Under the pieces are notes generated by a model. The model was not told where the DNA came from, did not search any database, and saw only the letters and a program-made list of their open reading frames with translations. Shown piece by piece: positions 31,527 through 42,414 of a stretch of 64,000 bases of DNA. The DNA is from Acanthamoeba lenticulata (taxonomy: Eukaryota; Discosea; Longamoebia; Acanthamoebidae), in assembly GCA_002179805.1 (NCBI GenBank), contig NAVB01000032.1:1-64000 (forward strand). The letters run 5' to 3'. Every line of letters begins with the position of its first letter. Position 1 is the first letter of the stretch. The position numbers were made by a program, and so were the translations under genes.

Positions 31527-32016
31527 TCAGAGTGGTCGGTCGAGAGCACCCAAGCCATTGACAGTCACCTTACAAAATGCCCAGGACGCGGACGTGCGTG
31601 CTTTATACATGTCGACGTATCGGCGGGCGATGTCCCACCCCTGATGTTTGGCGATGAGCTTCTCTACAACGTTGTAGTCTGTGATGACTTCACAAGATTC
31701 GATGGAGGCTTGTCTGGTTGAAGGGGCCAACATCTCAAGGCTTTCGGCTTGACTGCCGTCGGCTTGTGCGTCATAGGCGAATCCCTCCTCTAGTAGGTCT
31801 ATGAAGAGCGCTCGTGTGTATTCATCAGCAACATCGGCCAGACGAGGATAGGAAGGCACCGCCGTCGGGCGCCTCGGGCGGGAACACACGGGATAGGTCG
31901 ACCAGGTAGAACTGCCCGTCCTGGACGGTCCTCGCCCCCCAAGCAGCAGCGGCACATAAGCAAACACAGCAAACTTTTGGTTGCATATTTAGAAGAGAAG
32001 GAGTGGTTGGTTGCAC
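31527..32016 (-). pseudogene. CLU-like C-terminal segment, frame-broken
   Basis: DGQFYLVDLSRVFPPEAP matches the D-[LIV]-[AS]-R-x-FPPE signature found in CLU/TIF31-type proteins and their protist and viral relatives. The frame then changes by one base near 31850, and a helical segment follows (DEYTRALFIDLLEEGF, VVEKLIAKHQGWDIARRY). The N-terminus has a hydrophobic Cys/Ala-rich stretch. Too short for a full CLU protein, so it is a fragment or a small derived protein. The link to the 3' neighbour is unresolved. Confidence 0.4.
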
Positions 32017-32138
32017 TTAGTATTGCGGTGGCGCGATGATAAGAGAGCTTATTGCTTTGATCGTTAGGGTTGTGCCATGCGGCGAGTAGCCGCAGAGGTG
32101 TTTTATTCCAAGAGAGTGCGATCGAGTTTGTTTTTTTG

Positions 32139-33365
32139 TTACTCATCGACAGGGTTGGCGCGAATGAGCTTGGGAGCAAACGCGTAGATGTGACACGGCG
32201 AACTGAGATTCAGGGGCTTGCCCGTGGTGAGTAGAGGGCGTTGCGTAAAGTTGTCACGCTTCATGGTGTCGCACGTCATACCGACCACTTGAGCGTAAGA
32301 AGGGACAACACCCTTGCTCTCGTCGGCGAGGTCGTACAGGCTCTGCAAGAGGTGGTTGGTGAGCGCTCCCTGCGAGCGCAGCATACGAGGCATGGGCGGT
32401 GGAAGAGGGCAGTCGGCTGAGGTCTGCGTTTAGGGGTAAGTCAGATATACACACAGGGTTATTAGCAGGGGCGAGAACAGGGCTAGGGTTTCATTCAAAC
32501 GGAGTGTACCTGATAATCCTGACAGCCAGAAAGAGCGATGATCTGGGCCTCGGTTTCCAACTTCCTCTTGTTGATCCTCACGGCTGCCTTGGCATCGCCT
32601 TTTGACGCATCAGGGTACTCGTAGCGCAGGTCAAACATCGTCCCGCTGTGACAAGCGTCGCAAAAGATGTGAGCAATCACCCCAGCAGGCAGACGCTCGA
32701 ACTTGCTGCGAAGGAGATCATCGAGAATGTAGCCGGCACTCGCTTAGTCGAGAGGGACGAGTACTTCGTCCATGCCGTCCTCCTCGTCCCCGTCGCGGTC
32801 AGGGACTTGTGCCCCGTGCCCCGAATAGTGGAACAGGAGCTTGTCACCGTTCTGGGCCCCGTCGACGAGCCAATCCAGACCCTTGAGGATATTGGCTCGT
32901 GTGGGCAGGGCCCTGGTGCCCTCGATGGGGATGCGGTCTCCGTTGTAGCCCGCATCGGTGAGGATGTAAAACTCAATGTCTTCTTCCGCGAGGCCGCCGT
33001 GTTTGATGAACTGCATGAGATGCACGACGTCGTTCACGCAGCCGCTCAGTTCGCCCCCCGTCCCGACGTAGTTGATGCCGACCAAGAGTGCCTTCATGCG
33101 ATCCTTGCGAACCGGCTGTTCCGCTGGTGATGCCTTGAGTGCGTCACCTGCATGGGAGAGAAGAAGTGGACACGGGAGAGAAGGAACGAGAGAACGTCTG
33201 AGGAGCAACAGGCGCAATGGGAGGAGGAGGGGGAGGGGTAGGGATAGCGGCGTGTGGCTGCGGCTTCACCGGGCCGATCGCACCTTGTGCCGCCACGTGA
33301 TGGGGCGCGGCGTTGTGATGGCTGCAGCTGAGAGCAGGGGAGTGAACGAAACCAAACTTTTCCAT
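32139..33365 (-). pseudogene. Type I metacaspase with in-frame stop
   Basis: A Pro-rich N-terminal segment (TPPPPPPIAPVAP) precedes the p20 domain: MKALLVGINYVG, LSGCVNDV, and the catalytic His in LLFHYSGHGAQ. Before the catalytic Cys motif (FCDACHSGTMFD) lies an in-frame TAA after VLVPLD, where homologues usually have Tyr. An 86-nt intron (32424-32509) then joins SGCQDYQ to TSADCP and the p10-like end. Another one-base change lies near 33160 between the Pro-rich part and the p20 domain. Metacaspases are Ca-dependent Arg/Lys-specific cysteine proteases. His and Cys are both retained, so loss may be recent, or the stop may be an error. Confidence 0.85.
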
Positions 33366-34001
33366 TTGTTGTTGTTGCCGTGTGGGATCTAGCAATGATC
33401 CAGCACACACATTTTATCTCGCACATGCGTGATCAACAAACGCACCACCACCACCACCATGATGACGAGTGCGTTCTGGAAGCAACGGTTGGGCGTGTCA
33501 TATTTTCGCAATAGGACGGGCGTGCAATCATGATGGAACAGGAAGTAGCAAACACGTTGGGCGTTGGTGTGAAGTTGTTTCGTCAGTGGGGCAAACTGTT
33601 CCAGGACCAAGCGCACGCTGAGCTGGAGTATCAGTATGAGAGTGACGCCTGGGCCAGATCGAAACTGTTTGTATTCGACGTCAACATGTCTTGGGCTTTC
33701 CTCTCAATCTGTTGAGGTGTAGTGCACGTCATGAACAGCGACAACAATGAGATGATGTGCGAGGTTATCGATTCATGGAGGTTTAGTCCCAATTTCAGGG
33801 TTTCGATATGCTTGCTCATGTGCGCGTGCATGCATCAGTTGGATGGCGACCACTTCAGTATTAGATGATTCATTACTTTCAAGTTTATTGATGAATTTCG
33901 CAATCACGTCAAGGAAAACTATGCTTACAACTTTGACGACGACGACGACGACGACGATGATGGGGATACGATGACTGAACGCATGGTACACGCGATCGTG
34001 T
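33366..34001. other. Spacer with weak ORFs
   Basis: About 640 bp. The best frame (33530-33715, plus) is 61 codons and helical (VKLFRQWGKLFQDQAHAELEY) but matches nothing. A (GAC)n-type run is present at 33935-33960. No gene assigned. Confidence 0.35.
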
Positions 34002-34719
34002 CTAGCGCCTTGGTCTACCTTGCGTTCCATGTCCGGCCTGATATGGTCTGGGAGGTGCCATGCGAGCCAATTTCCCCAGAAAGTAGAAAGGGGTAGCCGA
34101 GGGAGGACCCATGACACGGAAAGCCGGAGGTGGTGGCGCTACAGCGGCTACAGATCTCGCGGACGCCACTGGAACTGGTGATTCTGTCTTGATGGGTGGT
34201 TCTGGCGGGAGGTGTTGGTCGCGTGACGACCGTGATGCGCTGGTTTCGACCGGCACGTTCATGTTGGCCTTGGCGGTCTCCTCGGCCTTCTTGGTAATCT
34301 TCTCCTTGTATATTATGCTAGCCTCCTCCATGTGTGGCATTTCCACCAGAAGAGGGGCGTTGACGAGAGAACACGTTGTGGTTTTGCTCTTGGTGTGAAA
34401 TTCCTGGATGTTGTAGGGGCCGCCAAAGATCCTGAGCGCCATGTGAGGAGGGGCGACTGGGATCTTGATGCGATAGCTGAGGCGGTAGTGCCTTTGGATG
34501 ATGTCAGAGAACCAAGACAGAGTGGCCTCTTTCAAGGCTCCGCGGCTCAAGGCTGGCGCTCGGGGCAGGGAGCGGGGCAATGACGTGCGGAAACTTGTCT
34601 TCGACGCACTGTCTGCACTGTACATACTCTGTCATACCGTTGGCTCGCTGTAAGGCATCAATGAACTCATTGGTGTTGATGAGCGTTTCAGCATCATGTT
34701 CGGGTGTAAAGAACTCCAT
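34002..34719 (-). CDS. Hypothetical protein, one frame change
   Basis: Starts MEFFTPEHDAETLINTNEF after a (GT)n/(CT)n leader. ECRQC-like Cys pair (VQCRQCVEDKFPHVI). One base excess near 34565 joins it to the frame holding LSWFSDIIQRHYRLSYRIKI and IFGGPYNIQEFHTKS, a charged helix (ITKKAEETAKANMN) and a Pro/Ala-rich tail. No family recognised. It is divergent from the intact gene at 35014 with a microsatellite-rich gap between them. Confidence 0.45.
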
Positions 34720-34721
34720 TC

Positions 34722-34790
34722 TCTCTCTTTCTCTCTCTTGTGTGTGTGTGTGTGTGCGTGTGTGCGTTTGTTTGTTTAGATAATCACAAG
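34722..34790. repeat. (CT)n(GT)n microsatellite upstream of a start codon
   Basis: CTCTCTCTTTCTCTCTC followed by alternating GT, just before the minus-strand ATG at 34719. Pyrimidine or GA tracts next to start codons recur at about 2020 and 14940. They may be core promoter parts or simple repeats. Confidence 0.7.
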
Positions 34791-35013
34791 AGTCTCTTTT
34801 ATACCGCCTTGGACCATCCCCAGCCCCCCCATACACCAGAGCCGAATTTTTTTACAACTTACGGATGCGGAGTTTGTTGGAGTTGCATACGAGGTCGCAT
34901 GGAGACGGATATATAAATACAGCCAAAAAGAGTTAAATATATAAGTAGCCAGACTCTCGGGTCAAGATCCATTGTGCTTCAACGCCTACCATACAGACCT
35001 CTATCGGACAAGC

Positions 35014-35886
35014 ATGTCTTCCATCACCGACACCATCCTCCAGAGAGCTTCGCAACTGGTCACCCAGGCCCGTCGCACCACTTCTACATCACACAAGCCC
35101 AAGTTCGACGTGGCATGGCCCTGCTCCAGTGCGTCATTCCTGTCGAACGCGACCGACAACAGCGACCCCTCCATCTTCGTCACGCTCCCGCCCTCCCTGA
35201 CGCCCGACAAGTGCGACTTCAAGGTCTCACTCATTTGTGTCGCATCCCCTCATGTCCGGGACTACGGATTCTACTTCCCGATCGCCGCCATGACCAGCTC
35301 GCACATGGTCAAATCCAACGACCATGCCCGCGTCCCCGGCGGACTGCCGTGCTTCCACCAGGCGAAACTCACACTCACCGGCCTCCTGGCGTTAAACAAA
35401 GATCCCGAGAACATCTACGCCACCATTACCTCATGGGCTATCACCTCCCAGAAGACCGAAGATCTCTTTGCGCTGTGCGTGCAAATCGACGCCAAGGATC
35501 GCGAGCAGAGCACTCTCGGGAGGTTCGTGTCATTGAATACGTACGGTCTCTCCGAGCAGTGGATGCCTCGCGCCACTGACGCCGTGAATGCCCACGTCAA
35601 CGTCGCCCGGGTGCCAAGTACTCCGATGACGCCGACTACTACGACCACCACCACCACCACCACCACTGCCGCCACTGTAGAATTGCTTGTACCCGAGACA
35701 GTGCACAAACGAAAAAGGGCCGACGTCAAGGAGAAGGAACAGTACATACCCGACAGCGACAGCGAAGAAGGGGACGTCGAGTACAACGACAGCAGTTACG
35801 TGGAAGGGACTCCGGCACTGGCGCCCGAGATCATCAAGCGAGCCGACGCGACGCGCTCGACACGGCGGCGCCTCTCCTACGATTGA
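35014..35886 (+). CDS. Hypothetical protein, 290 aa, intact
   Basis: ATG at 35014 (MSSITDTILQRASQL). A globular N-terminal domain of about 200 residues (FDVAWPCSSASFL, DFKVSLICVASPHVRDYGFYF, ENIYATITSWAITSQ) is followed by a Thr run (about 35636-35670), a basic KRKRADVKEK stretch and an acidic then basic tail. The layout, a beta-rich domain with a disordered charged tail, is common in nuclear or virion DNA-associated proteins, but I recognise no family. One of the few undamaged genes in region 1. Confidence 0.65.
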   Translation: MSSITDTILQRASQLVTQARRTTSTSHKPKFDVAWPCSSASFLSNATDNSDPSIFVTLPPSLTPDKCDFKVSLICVASPHVRDYGFYFPIAAMTSSHMVKSNDHARVPGGLPCFHQAKLTLTGLLALNKDPENIYATITSWAITSQKTEDLFALCVQIDAKDREQSTLGRFVSLNTYGLSEQWMPRATDAVNAHVNVARVPSTPMTPTTTTTTTTTTTAATVELLVPETVHKRKRADVKEKEQYIPDSDSEEGDVEYNDSSYVEGTPALAPEIIKRADATRSTRRRLSYD

Positions 35887-36025
35887 TTGTCCTTAGGGGT
35901 TGACTTGTTTGTACCATAAAATCTCGTTGAAAATTCCATTTTTCGCCCATTTATGTTCGCCTCCGCAGTGTTGTTGTTATTGTTTACCCCACCATACACC
36001 CTCGTAGTAGACGACAACGACAAGA

Positions 36026-37178
36026 ATGAAGCGCGCCCATTCCACCACCCTTGAAGGAGACCATAAGAAAAAGACGAAGAACAAGGATGATGCCAAGGAC
36101 AGGAAGAAGCGCACTCACGCAGACAACACCAAGAACCCTGTCCTGACCGAACTGATCGCGTTGAAATCCCCCGAGATCATTGGCTCCTACACGCCAGTCG
36201 CTCCTAGCCCCTCCGCCGCCGTCTACGCCACAAGACAGTTCAGACTCGGCCGTGGCTACGCGTTCACCACGGCCGACCACCCGGATGGTCTCCATGGCGT
36301 TGGTCATCTCACCTGCCACAACGTGGGCAATCATCTCCACTCCACCGATCTCCCTCACACGGCTGTGAAGATCGTGACGAGCAACGGCTACGTCTACACC
36401 CAGAGCGAGACCTGGTGGAGCAATGCCCCGCATTCCTTCGACGACCAGAGCATTCATCCTCTACGACCGAAGGATCGCCGGGCGGATCTGCTCGTCCATC
36501 GCCTGCCCCGTACACCTTCCTCCATATCAAGCTCTACCGACCCTACTTTGATGAAGGCGACAGGCCCACCGTGGTCGGTACTACGGACGCGCGCGCCGAC
36601 GAGCTGGGTCCCTTGGTCATAGTTACGTTGTGCCGCTACCCTAAACCCGGTAGCGACCCAAAGTACCAGCAGCAACTGCGAGTCAAGTTCACTGCGGCCG
36701 ATATGCACGTCGATCGTCGCGTGCGCCTGGGATACAAGTCCTTCGGGGTCTTCTTTGGCTCGACTCCCCCGACGACGTGCAACGACGCCGCACTCGACCG
36801 CGGGGTGCTGATCGACCTGCCCACTCTGGGGATTGACGAGAGTCTGGCCGACAAGAAAGAGGCCAGCCTCATCGAAAACTGGAATACATCGGCTCGGGCT
36901 TCTACTATGCGCGCTTCGGAAGCTCAATGATGGAGCTGCCCGAAGAGACACACCAGAAGGCCGCCCTGGCCGTGATGCTCCACGCCGAAGATGCCCTCCG
37001 CGAATTTGGTGAGACGCTCGTCAAGTTGTCCTTCGTCGACCCTAAAGCCTTCCCCCTGGAGCATGACTTCTACACCGAGGAGGAAACAGCATGCCTGATC
37101 ACCACACTCGCCGATGATGATGATGATGACGACGACGACGAGGAGGAGGAGGAGGAGGAGGAAAAAACGGGCTTCTAG
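36026..37178 (+). CDS. Hypothetical protein, three frame changes
   Basis: MKRAHSTTLEGDHKKKTKNK opens a basic N-terminus. Frame changes at about 36450 (+1), 36508 (+1) and 36880 (-1) link segments that read as one protein: SYTPVAPSPSAAVYATRQF, ILYDRRIAGRICSSIACP, YTFLHIKLYRPYFDEGDRP, GSGFYYARFGSSMMELPEE, and an Asp/Glu run at the end (37120-37165). Its arrangement resembles the intact gene at 35014. Three breaks in 1.15 kb make it a pseudogene unless the assembly is poor here. Confidence 0.45.
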
Positions 37179-37288
37179 GGATATGACGATGAAGCTGAAT
37201 TGCAACATGTCGACAAGATACAGTATTGCAGCCTTTGTCTGTATTTGGTAAGATCACACGTCATCATTTTTCTTAGGGTTTAAGGTTT

Positions 37289-38475
37289 TTAGACGCTGAG
37301 CACCAAGTCATGAAGTTTTGGCTGTAACGGCACCAGCGTGATCACACCAGGCTTCTTGGCGTGCATCATGAGCGCGTAATTTTTGATCCTCATCTTGTTC
37401 ATGACGCCAAGAAGATGACTTATCCCCTGTGGCACAGTCTCCGAGAAGCCCATCTTGTGCCACATGTTCTCACCTACGCGCTCGTTTAGTCCAGCCCACG
37501 ACAGATATCATCCCTTTTGTTCTTCTTCTTCCTCTCTCGTGACCGCATACGTCAGCCATCTCTTCAATATTGATTTCGTTGTTTCGCAATCGCTGCCAGG
37601 CACGACAACGACGGCATCGAAGCGCTCAGTAAAGTCGTATGCCTTGTACTTTACCAATTGACCATCAGCTATGAAATGGTCATTGACGTGTACTGAACCA
37701 TTGTACTCCACGGCCTTGCTGATCAGATCGTTGCGTTTGGGCATCACGATCGTATCAAACACGGCCACTCCACTTGATTCCACGTGCGATAGAAAACGCT
37801 GGTGCATTCGCCCCAAGATATCACCAGCTGTTTTGGTCTTGAAATCGACCACGCCTGTCTTCTTTGCCGTCAGAGCATCCCATTTCTTGTCGTCCTGGGT
37901 CATGACATCCAGCACAACGCACGGACCTAGTGCCCTCCGGCAAATTGCAACCTGCCACTCGGCGCTTTCCAGGTTACCTGGAAAGACTGCGTAGATCCGT
38001 GTGCCAGCCCCAAAGGCATCCGAGTCCACGTTCTGTGGATAAGCAGCGCCAGTTGAATCCTCCACGCTCAAAGATGGCACCCACACCGATAACTGATGGA
38101 GCAAATTCTGGCGTTCCTTGCACATGGCTTTGAAGGATTCCAATAACTTGGCACGCGGGACTTGAGTGTAGAGGACGGGGTTGATGTGTTCAATACGCGA
38201 GAGCAAGAACGCATCTGATCCAAAGGCATCCTGGGCTTCTCTACATAGTATAGCAAGCGCTTCCACGGTCTCTTGATTGCAATGTGTTCCCACCCTCCAA
38301 AGCGACACCATAACGGGCACCACTGTCAGCAGTGGCAGCATCGCTGCACAACTGCCTCCTGACTACCGTCCTGCTTGTCCCGGTCGATCGTGAAGTGGCA
38401 CTTCTTGCACTCGAACACCTTGGCGCTGTTCTTGGAGAAGGATTCCTCGACCCAGAGGCACTCGCTGCACGTCAT
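37289..38475 (-). CDS. Zinc-ribbon-start hypothetical protein with internal TGA
   Basis: MTCSECLWVEESFSKN and FECKKCHFTIDRDK form a C-x2-C...C-x2-C-H zinc pattern. A short (44-nt) intron, donor GTAGTC and acceptor GCTGACAG, would bypass a TGA and join KQD to VVPVMVSLWRVGTHC. The body is about 260 residues (AVFPGNLESAEWQVAICRRA, SSGVAVFDTIVMPKRNDL). An in-frame TGA (37508-37510) follows EEEEEQKG, after which 73 further codons remain open and protein-like (ENMWHKMGFSETVPQGISHL) to TAA at 37289. The reader may stop at 37508 or continue. Family not recognised. Confidence 0.45.
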
Positions 38476-38873
38476 CAAGGTGTTTTGGGATATTGGAGCA
38501 CGCTTAAACTCTCAACTTCCAACCTCTATCGAGTTGGTGAATCGCCATTGGCATCAAGTGTCGTGCGCATTGAGATCAACCAAAACATATAAAGTGTGCA
38601 ACATCGTCAAATGTGCCCGTGTTCCACCCACAGATTTGATCTATCGATGCAACGCCATCACGACCTGCGAGCATCACAACAACTCGCATGATGAGTGCAG
38701 CCGGATCGTTGGTGTGTGTCCAGGACACACCAACGTCATCAGGGTGTATGTCCACAATTACAACATATTGCGTATGATGAATGGCATGGCTGGTCACACA
38801 TATGCAAACTGATCAGATCTTTAAAAAAATTGATCAATAAATATTATTTTACAAGATACATAAAATACACACA
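38476..38873. other. Spacer with a hairpin
   Basis: No firm gene; a 73-codon minus frame (38576-38797) is weak. A near-perfect palindrome around GTTGGTGTGTGTCCAGGACA lies at 38708-38735. Confidence 0.4.
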
Positions 38874-39499
38874 AAAAATCTGATTGGGAGTTGCGCCAAA
38901 AACGCCAAACAAAGGCCAAAATAACAACTTTTAATGGCCCTAAATCACTTACACCTACTGATCTCCTAATTAGGTAGTGTATTCTTTACATACCATAACC
39001 TTTTTTGGTAGTCAGCATTTGTGCCAGGGTATTCTGTACGGCGGTTTTCCGCCTATTCCACTAATTTTAGGGCTATTGTTTTTTTAGATATTATTTATTA
39101 TTTAGTTCTATGGTGGTCCCAAACAGTTTTTATTCCAGTGGACCAACACCCACCATCCACGGGAGGCAGTTTCAGCAAGTTGATCAGCCTGCAAAAGACA
39201 AAGCTGTTACAACTTGGGTGAGAAACAATTCCCAGTGGTATCTTTTGATTGGCTGACACATGCTGGCTGGCTTGAACTGAGTGGAAACAGTGCAGTAGAA
39301 AAACAGCATGTTTATTCAGGATGACAAGAAGATCACGCCTTCTGGGAACATTAAATAGCCCAAGATGGTGCTGTTTGATTGTAAATCCAAATCAAAGTCT
39401 GCTGGACAGTTTTTGGCCTTCTGGAAAGCTGCCAGTGCTTGTAGGTGGCAATGGAGCCCTCACAGTGCAAGACCTTTATTGGACCACCCCTAAAAAAAA

Positions 39500-39960
39500 A
39501 AACGTAAAATCTGTTATTGCATTACATAAGGCAAAAATTAACTGAAGAGAGGGCGTACGCTTGATGAGTCTTGCCATAGTTCAATACACTCCTCTGCATA
39601 GTCCAGTGCGCTTCGAACTGGTTATCAAGTGTGAGCTGCACGCCTGCCATAATTAAAAACTGACAGTGTAGCTTGGTATTCAAGCCTGGGACATAAGGGC
39701 TGTAGTCCACTTTTCTAGGGCCTTATCTGGCTTACTCTTGAATAACTCTACTGCCTGGTCAGCAAGTTTCCACACTTCGTGTGCTGCCTCCTGGGCCACT
39801 TTGCATTCTGCCTCCCAGCTGCTTTGTGTGCTGCCTTTTTAGCTTTCTTTGCTGTCTTCTTTTTTGCTGAGTCCTCACTGGTCTTCCTCTTCCTGCTTGT
39901 GTTCTCTCACTGCATCAAGTCTGCCTTGGCTAGAAAAAAAACACTCCACAACCCCCTAAG
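39500..39960 (-). pseudogene. Unidentified inserted gene fragment
   Basis: On minus, Lys/Ala-rich text (AKKKTAKKAKKAAHKAA) and a helical stretch with LADQAVELFKSKPDKALEKW are seen in different frames. It replaces the first part of F-box copy 1: homology to copy 2 begins abruptly at 39961. It is probably part of another mobile element. No family assigned. Confidence 0.35.
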
Positions 39961-40740
39961 CTTGCCAACAGCGACCACTCGTGGACGCGCCACCTGGACG
40001 AACAGCACCCAAAGTGGCGGACCATCATGGGCTTCATGGACATCGACCTCGGCACTACGCCGCACCGCCAGTGCTTCCACCTGCTCCTACCACACGACCC
40101 AAAGGAGAAACGCACAGGTTGCTGTCGGCATCGTCGGCGGAGGGGCGCCGCTTGCCTCTGCTGTACCTGCTGACGCTACCACAGCAACCAACAATGGGAG
40201 CCCGTCTCGATAAGGGTACGCATATACGATATGTTGAAAGAAACTTACGACGCCTACGCATGCACCTACAATTCCCTAGTGACGACCAACGACGAGGACC
40301 TCGACGTCATCTCCTTCTATCGCACTCAGTCCTTCGCGGCTGACTTGCTCCTGAAGGAGGGACTGCTGGAAGTGCGGGGGACCTTCGACGACGAGACGGT
40401 AGGCTGGACAGCGGAGGCGCATCGCACCTTTAGACCACCTCTCCTCGACCTCAAATGGCGGCATCAAATATGTTTACAGCGACGCCAAACTCTTCCAGGC
40501 CCTGATGAGGAAGCACCCAGAGCTCTGCGACAACACTGTGCTCGATCACTACGGGGCACTACTCGACAGGTTCAGCACAGAACCCAGAGTTATTCAGGAG
40601 GTCTTTGCCAATGCCAGCAGATTGTGGATGCGCGAGACGTTCAACGAGGCGCTAATGGCACTTTTGAAGGCCAGATGGCTCCGGATGGTGGGGACATCGG
40701 AGATGGCCGCCTGGACCTCCCCAACGATCGACCGTCATTG
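39961..40740 (+). pseudogene. F-box protein copy 1, truncated
   Basis: It begins inside the F-box at the homologue's LANDDHLWTRHLDEQHP (here LANSDHSWTRHLDEQHP) and follows copy 2 (56436-57341) at high identity, including GFMDIDLGTTPHRQCFHLLL and DLDVISFYRTQSF. A TGA at 40171-40173 stands where copy 2 has CGA (56748-56750). A frame change near 40455 shifts the C-terminal part (ALMRKHPELCDNTVLDHYG). The F-box itself is lost to the insertion at 39960. F-box proteins recruit substrates to SCF ubiquitin ligases; this copy cannot. Confidence 0.8.
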
Positions 40741-41207
40741 ATTGATTCGCAACTCAAAGATGATGAAAGAATAGAAATACAAATGGGTCATTGATTTGAT
40801 CACCGAGATAGGGTCAATGGTCGTGTAGTCGGTGACGTGTATGTGTGTATGTGTGTGTGTGATCTCTTACCTAATGCCATTATTGATCTAAAGAATCAAC
40901 AAACATCAGATCACCAAGGTACTCTTGAGCGTTGACTACATAGATCCGCATGCCCCTAATACGCCACACATGACTATCACAATTACGTCAATGACACCAA
41001 CGATCATGTACATATTGACCATAATGTAAGGATCTACCCCGAGACTTGCCGACTTCCCATTTAGGGCAAATTATGTAAAGAATGTTTAACCTAATTAGGA
41101 GGTCATCAAGCGTAAGGATTTTAGGGCCATTAAAAGTTGTTATTTTGGCCTTTGTTTGGGGTTTTTGGCGCAACTCCCAATCAAAAAAATCCAATAAAAA
41201 TGATAAT

Positions 41208-41222
41208 CATGTAAAATCACAT
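41208..41222 (+). promoter_or_regulatory. Dyad-like element CATGTAAAATCACAT
   Basis: One base different from the dyad before the SP-RING-like genes. It lies 39 bp before the ATG at 41261. Its duplicate at 57734 is in the homologous position before another gene. Confidence 0.45.
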
Positions 41223-41260
41223 TCATCGACATTTCATTTGTGGGGATTTATAAATGGGTA

Positions 41261-41941
41261 ATGAGAACAACATCAACATCAACACCAACAACAACAACGA
41301 CGATGTCCTCCAAAACCTCAGCTCATCTCTTGCATCTTCTTGTTACGGGGTCCAACAGCGACATGGACGTGATCACCTCCGATGGCACCGTTCATCGTCT
41401 CCACAAGCTCCTCATGTCAGCGGCCTCCCCCGTCTTTGCCGAGCTCCTCAACTGCTGGGACGCGGACGACACCAACGATCGTGCGGTCATCCGCGAGGGC
41501 GTTGCCCCATTCGATCCATTCTACATCAGGATACTGATCGCCTCTGCCTACGCGGTGGAAGTCGATATGTACAAGCGCGATCGCTTCATCGCTTCATCGG
41601 AAGTCCAGGGGGTTCGTCGATGTTTGTCGCCTTGTCAGATCATGGCCATCTCCGAGACAGCCACCTACTTTGGGATGTCACTGCCCTCGTGGGTGCGAAT
41701 GGACGACTCGCCTCATCTTCTCTGCAATGCCCGCTACTATTCCCGCAATCGTCTCAGGCTAGGCATCTTCGATGAGATCGTCGACTGCGATGGCGATACC
41801 CTGCGCCGCGAACTCGACAGCCCCGCGCCCATCGTCATCAACCGTGCAGATCAGTCCACCGACTTCACGTTCCCCGATGATGCACTCGAGATTATCAACG
41901 CCTATTTCAAAAGCGAGCGCAAAATCATTCGATCGTTCTAG
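41261..41941 (+). CDS. BTB/POZ domain protein, 226 aa
   Basis: The leader MRTTST..TTTMSS is followed by DMDVITSDGTVHRLHKLLMS and ASPVFAELLN, the BTB/POZ core (D-hxh-x-H-K-x-hL-xxxS-xhF). The rest is helical to FKSERKIIRSF. Intact. BTB domains dimerise and often link substrates to Cul3. No Kelch or zinc-finger partner domain follows. The first 15 residues are nearly the same as those of the unrelated gene at 57787, because the promoter and leader belong to the duplicated block while the rest differs. Start could also be the ATG at 41303. Confidence 0.75.
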   Translation: MRTTSTSTPTTTTTMSSKTSAHLLHLLVTGSNSDMDVITSDGTVHRLHKLLMSAASPVFAELLNCWDADDTNDRAVIREGVAPFDPFYIRILIASAYAVEVDMYKRDRFIASSEVQGVRRCLSPCQIMAISETATYFGMSLPSWVRMDDSPHLLCNARYYSRNRLRLGIFDEIVDCDGDTLRRELDSPAPIVINRADQSTDFTFPDDALEIINAYFKSERKIIRSF

Positions 41942-42081
41942 CTCGTCTGGGGTGGATCGTCCGGCCGCGACGTGCACGTCTACCACTATTACATGGTGAG
42001 GATCAACCGGTGCAACGTCGGTCGGATCTCACTGTCTCTCTCGTACCCACCCCAGGCCGTGGTGAAGATCACTGATCTTTG

Positions 42082-42381
42082 TTACCAGTGGACACGATAG
42101 GGCCTATGCTTGCTACAAACGAGACCTGGGAAGAGCTCATCGTCATGGGCGACGATATCCCGATCTAGTTGAACCCAGCATCCACGCTCCATGTCGTATT
42201 CCCAGTCAGGGTCGGCTTCAATCTCGTCTTCGGGGCAGTCGGCGACGGTGAAGCACTCGCGATGGCCAGGACAGAGGTGGTCGGTGGGGCATTCCATGGA
42301 CAACCAGCGATTGGCTTGGGCATCCTTGATCCGAAGGGCGAGGATCAAGATGGCAATGAGTGTGTAGTAGTGGCTCAGCAT
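42082..42381 (-). CDS. Small secreted Cys-rich protein, copy 1
   Basis: The signal peptide MLSHYYTLIAILILALRIKDAQA is followed by a mature part with eight Cys in pairs: MECP, LCPGHRECF, ADCPEDEIEADPDWEY, MERGCW, LVCSKHRPYR. Its paralogue at 58383 keeps DCPE, EADP-WE, ERGCW and CSKHRPYR, so these define a family. No known domain is recognised. Exported or lysosomal function is likely from the signal peptide. Orientation is opposite to the paralogue, showing a local inversion within the duplicated block. Confidence 0.7.
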   Translation of the reverse strand: MLSHYYTLIAILILALRIKDAQANRWLSMECPTDHLCPGHRECFTVADCPEDEIEADPDWEYDMERGCWVQLDRDIVAHDDELFPGLVCSKHRPYRVHW

Positions 42382-42414
42382 GTGTTTTGTATACGAGTTA
42401 GGGCAATACATCAC

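Larger units (their letters stand above)
38874..41191. mobile_element. TIR element, family member C, carrying an F-box gene
   Basis: Inverted repeats of about 100 bp at 38874-38980 and 41085-41191 are nearly identical (GATTGGGAGTTGCGCCAAAAA, then ACGCCAAACAAAGGCC and ATAACAACTTTTAATGGCCC). Between them lie a minus-strand gene fragment and an F-box gene copy. The ends match the empty members at 15100 and 27598. Either the element captured an F-box gene, or two solo copies flank it. The same arrangement at 56029-57715 favours one composite unit. Confidence 0.65.

Noticed and set aside
37120..37165. GAT/GAC/GAG run as a microsatellite
   Set aside because: It encodes the Asp/Glu tail of the protein at 36026; acidic tails like this are common here.
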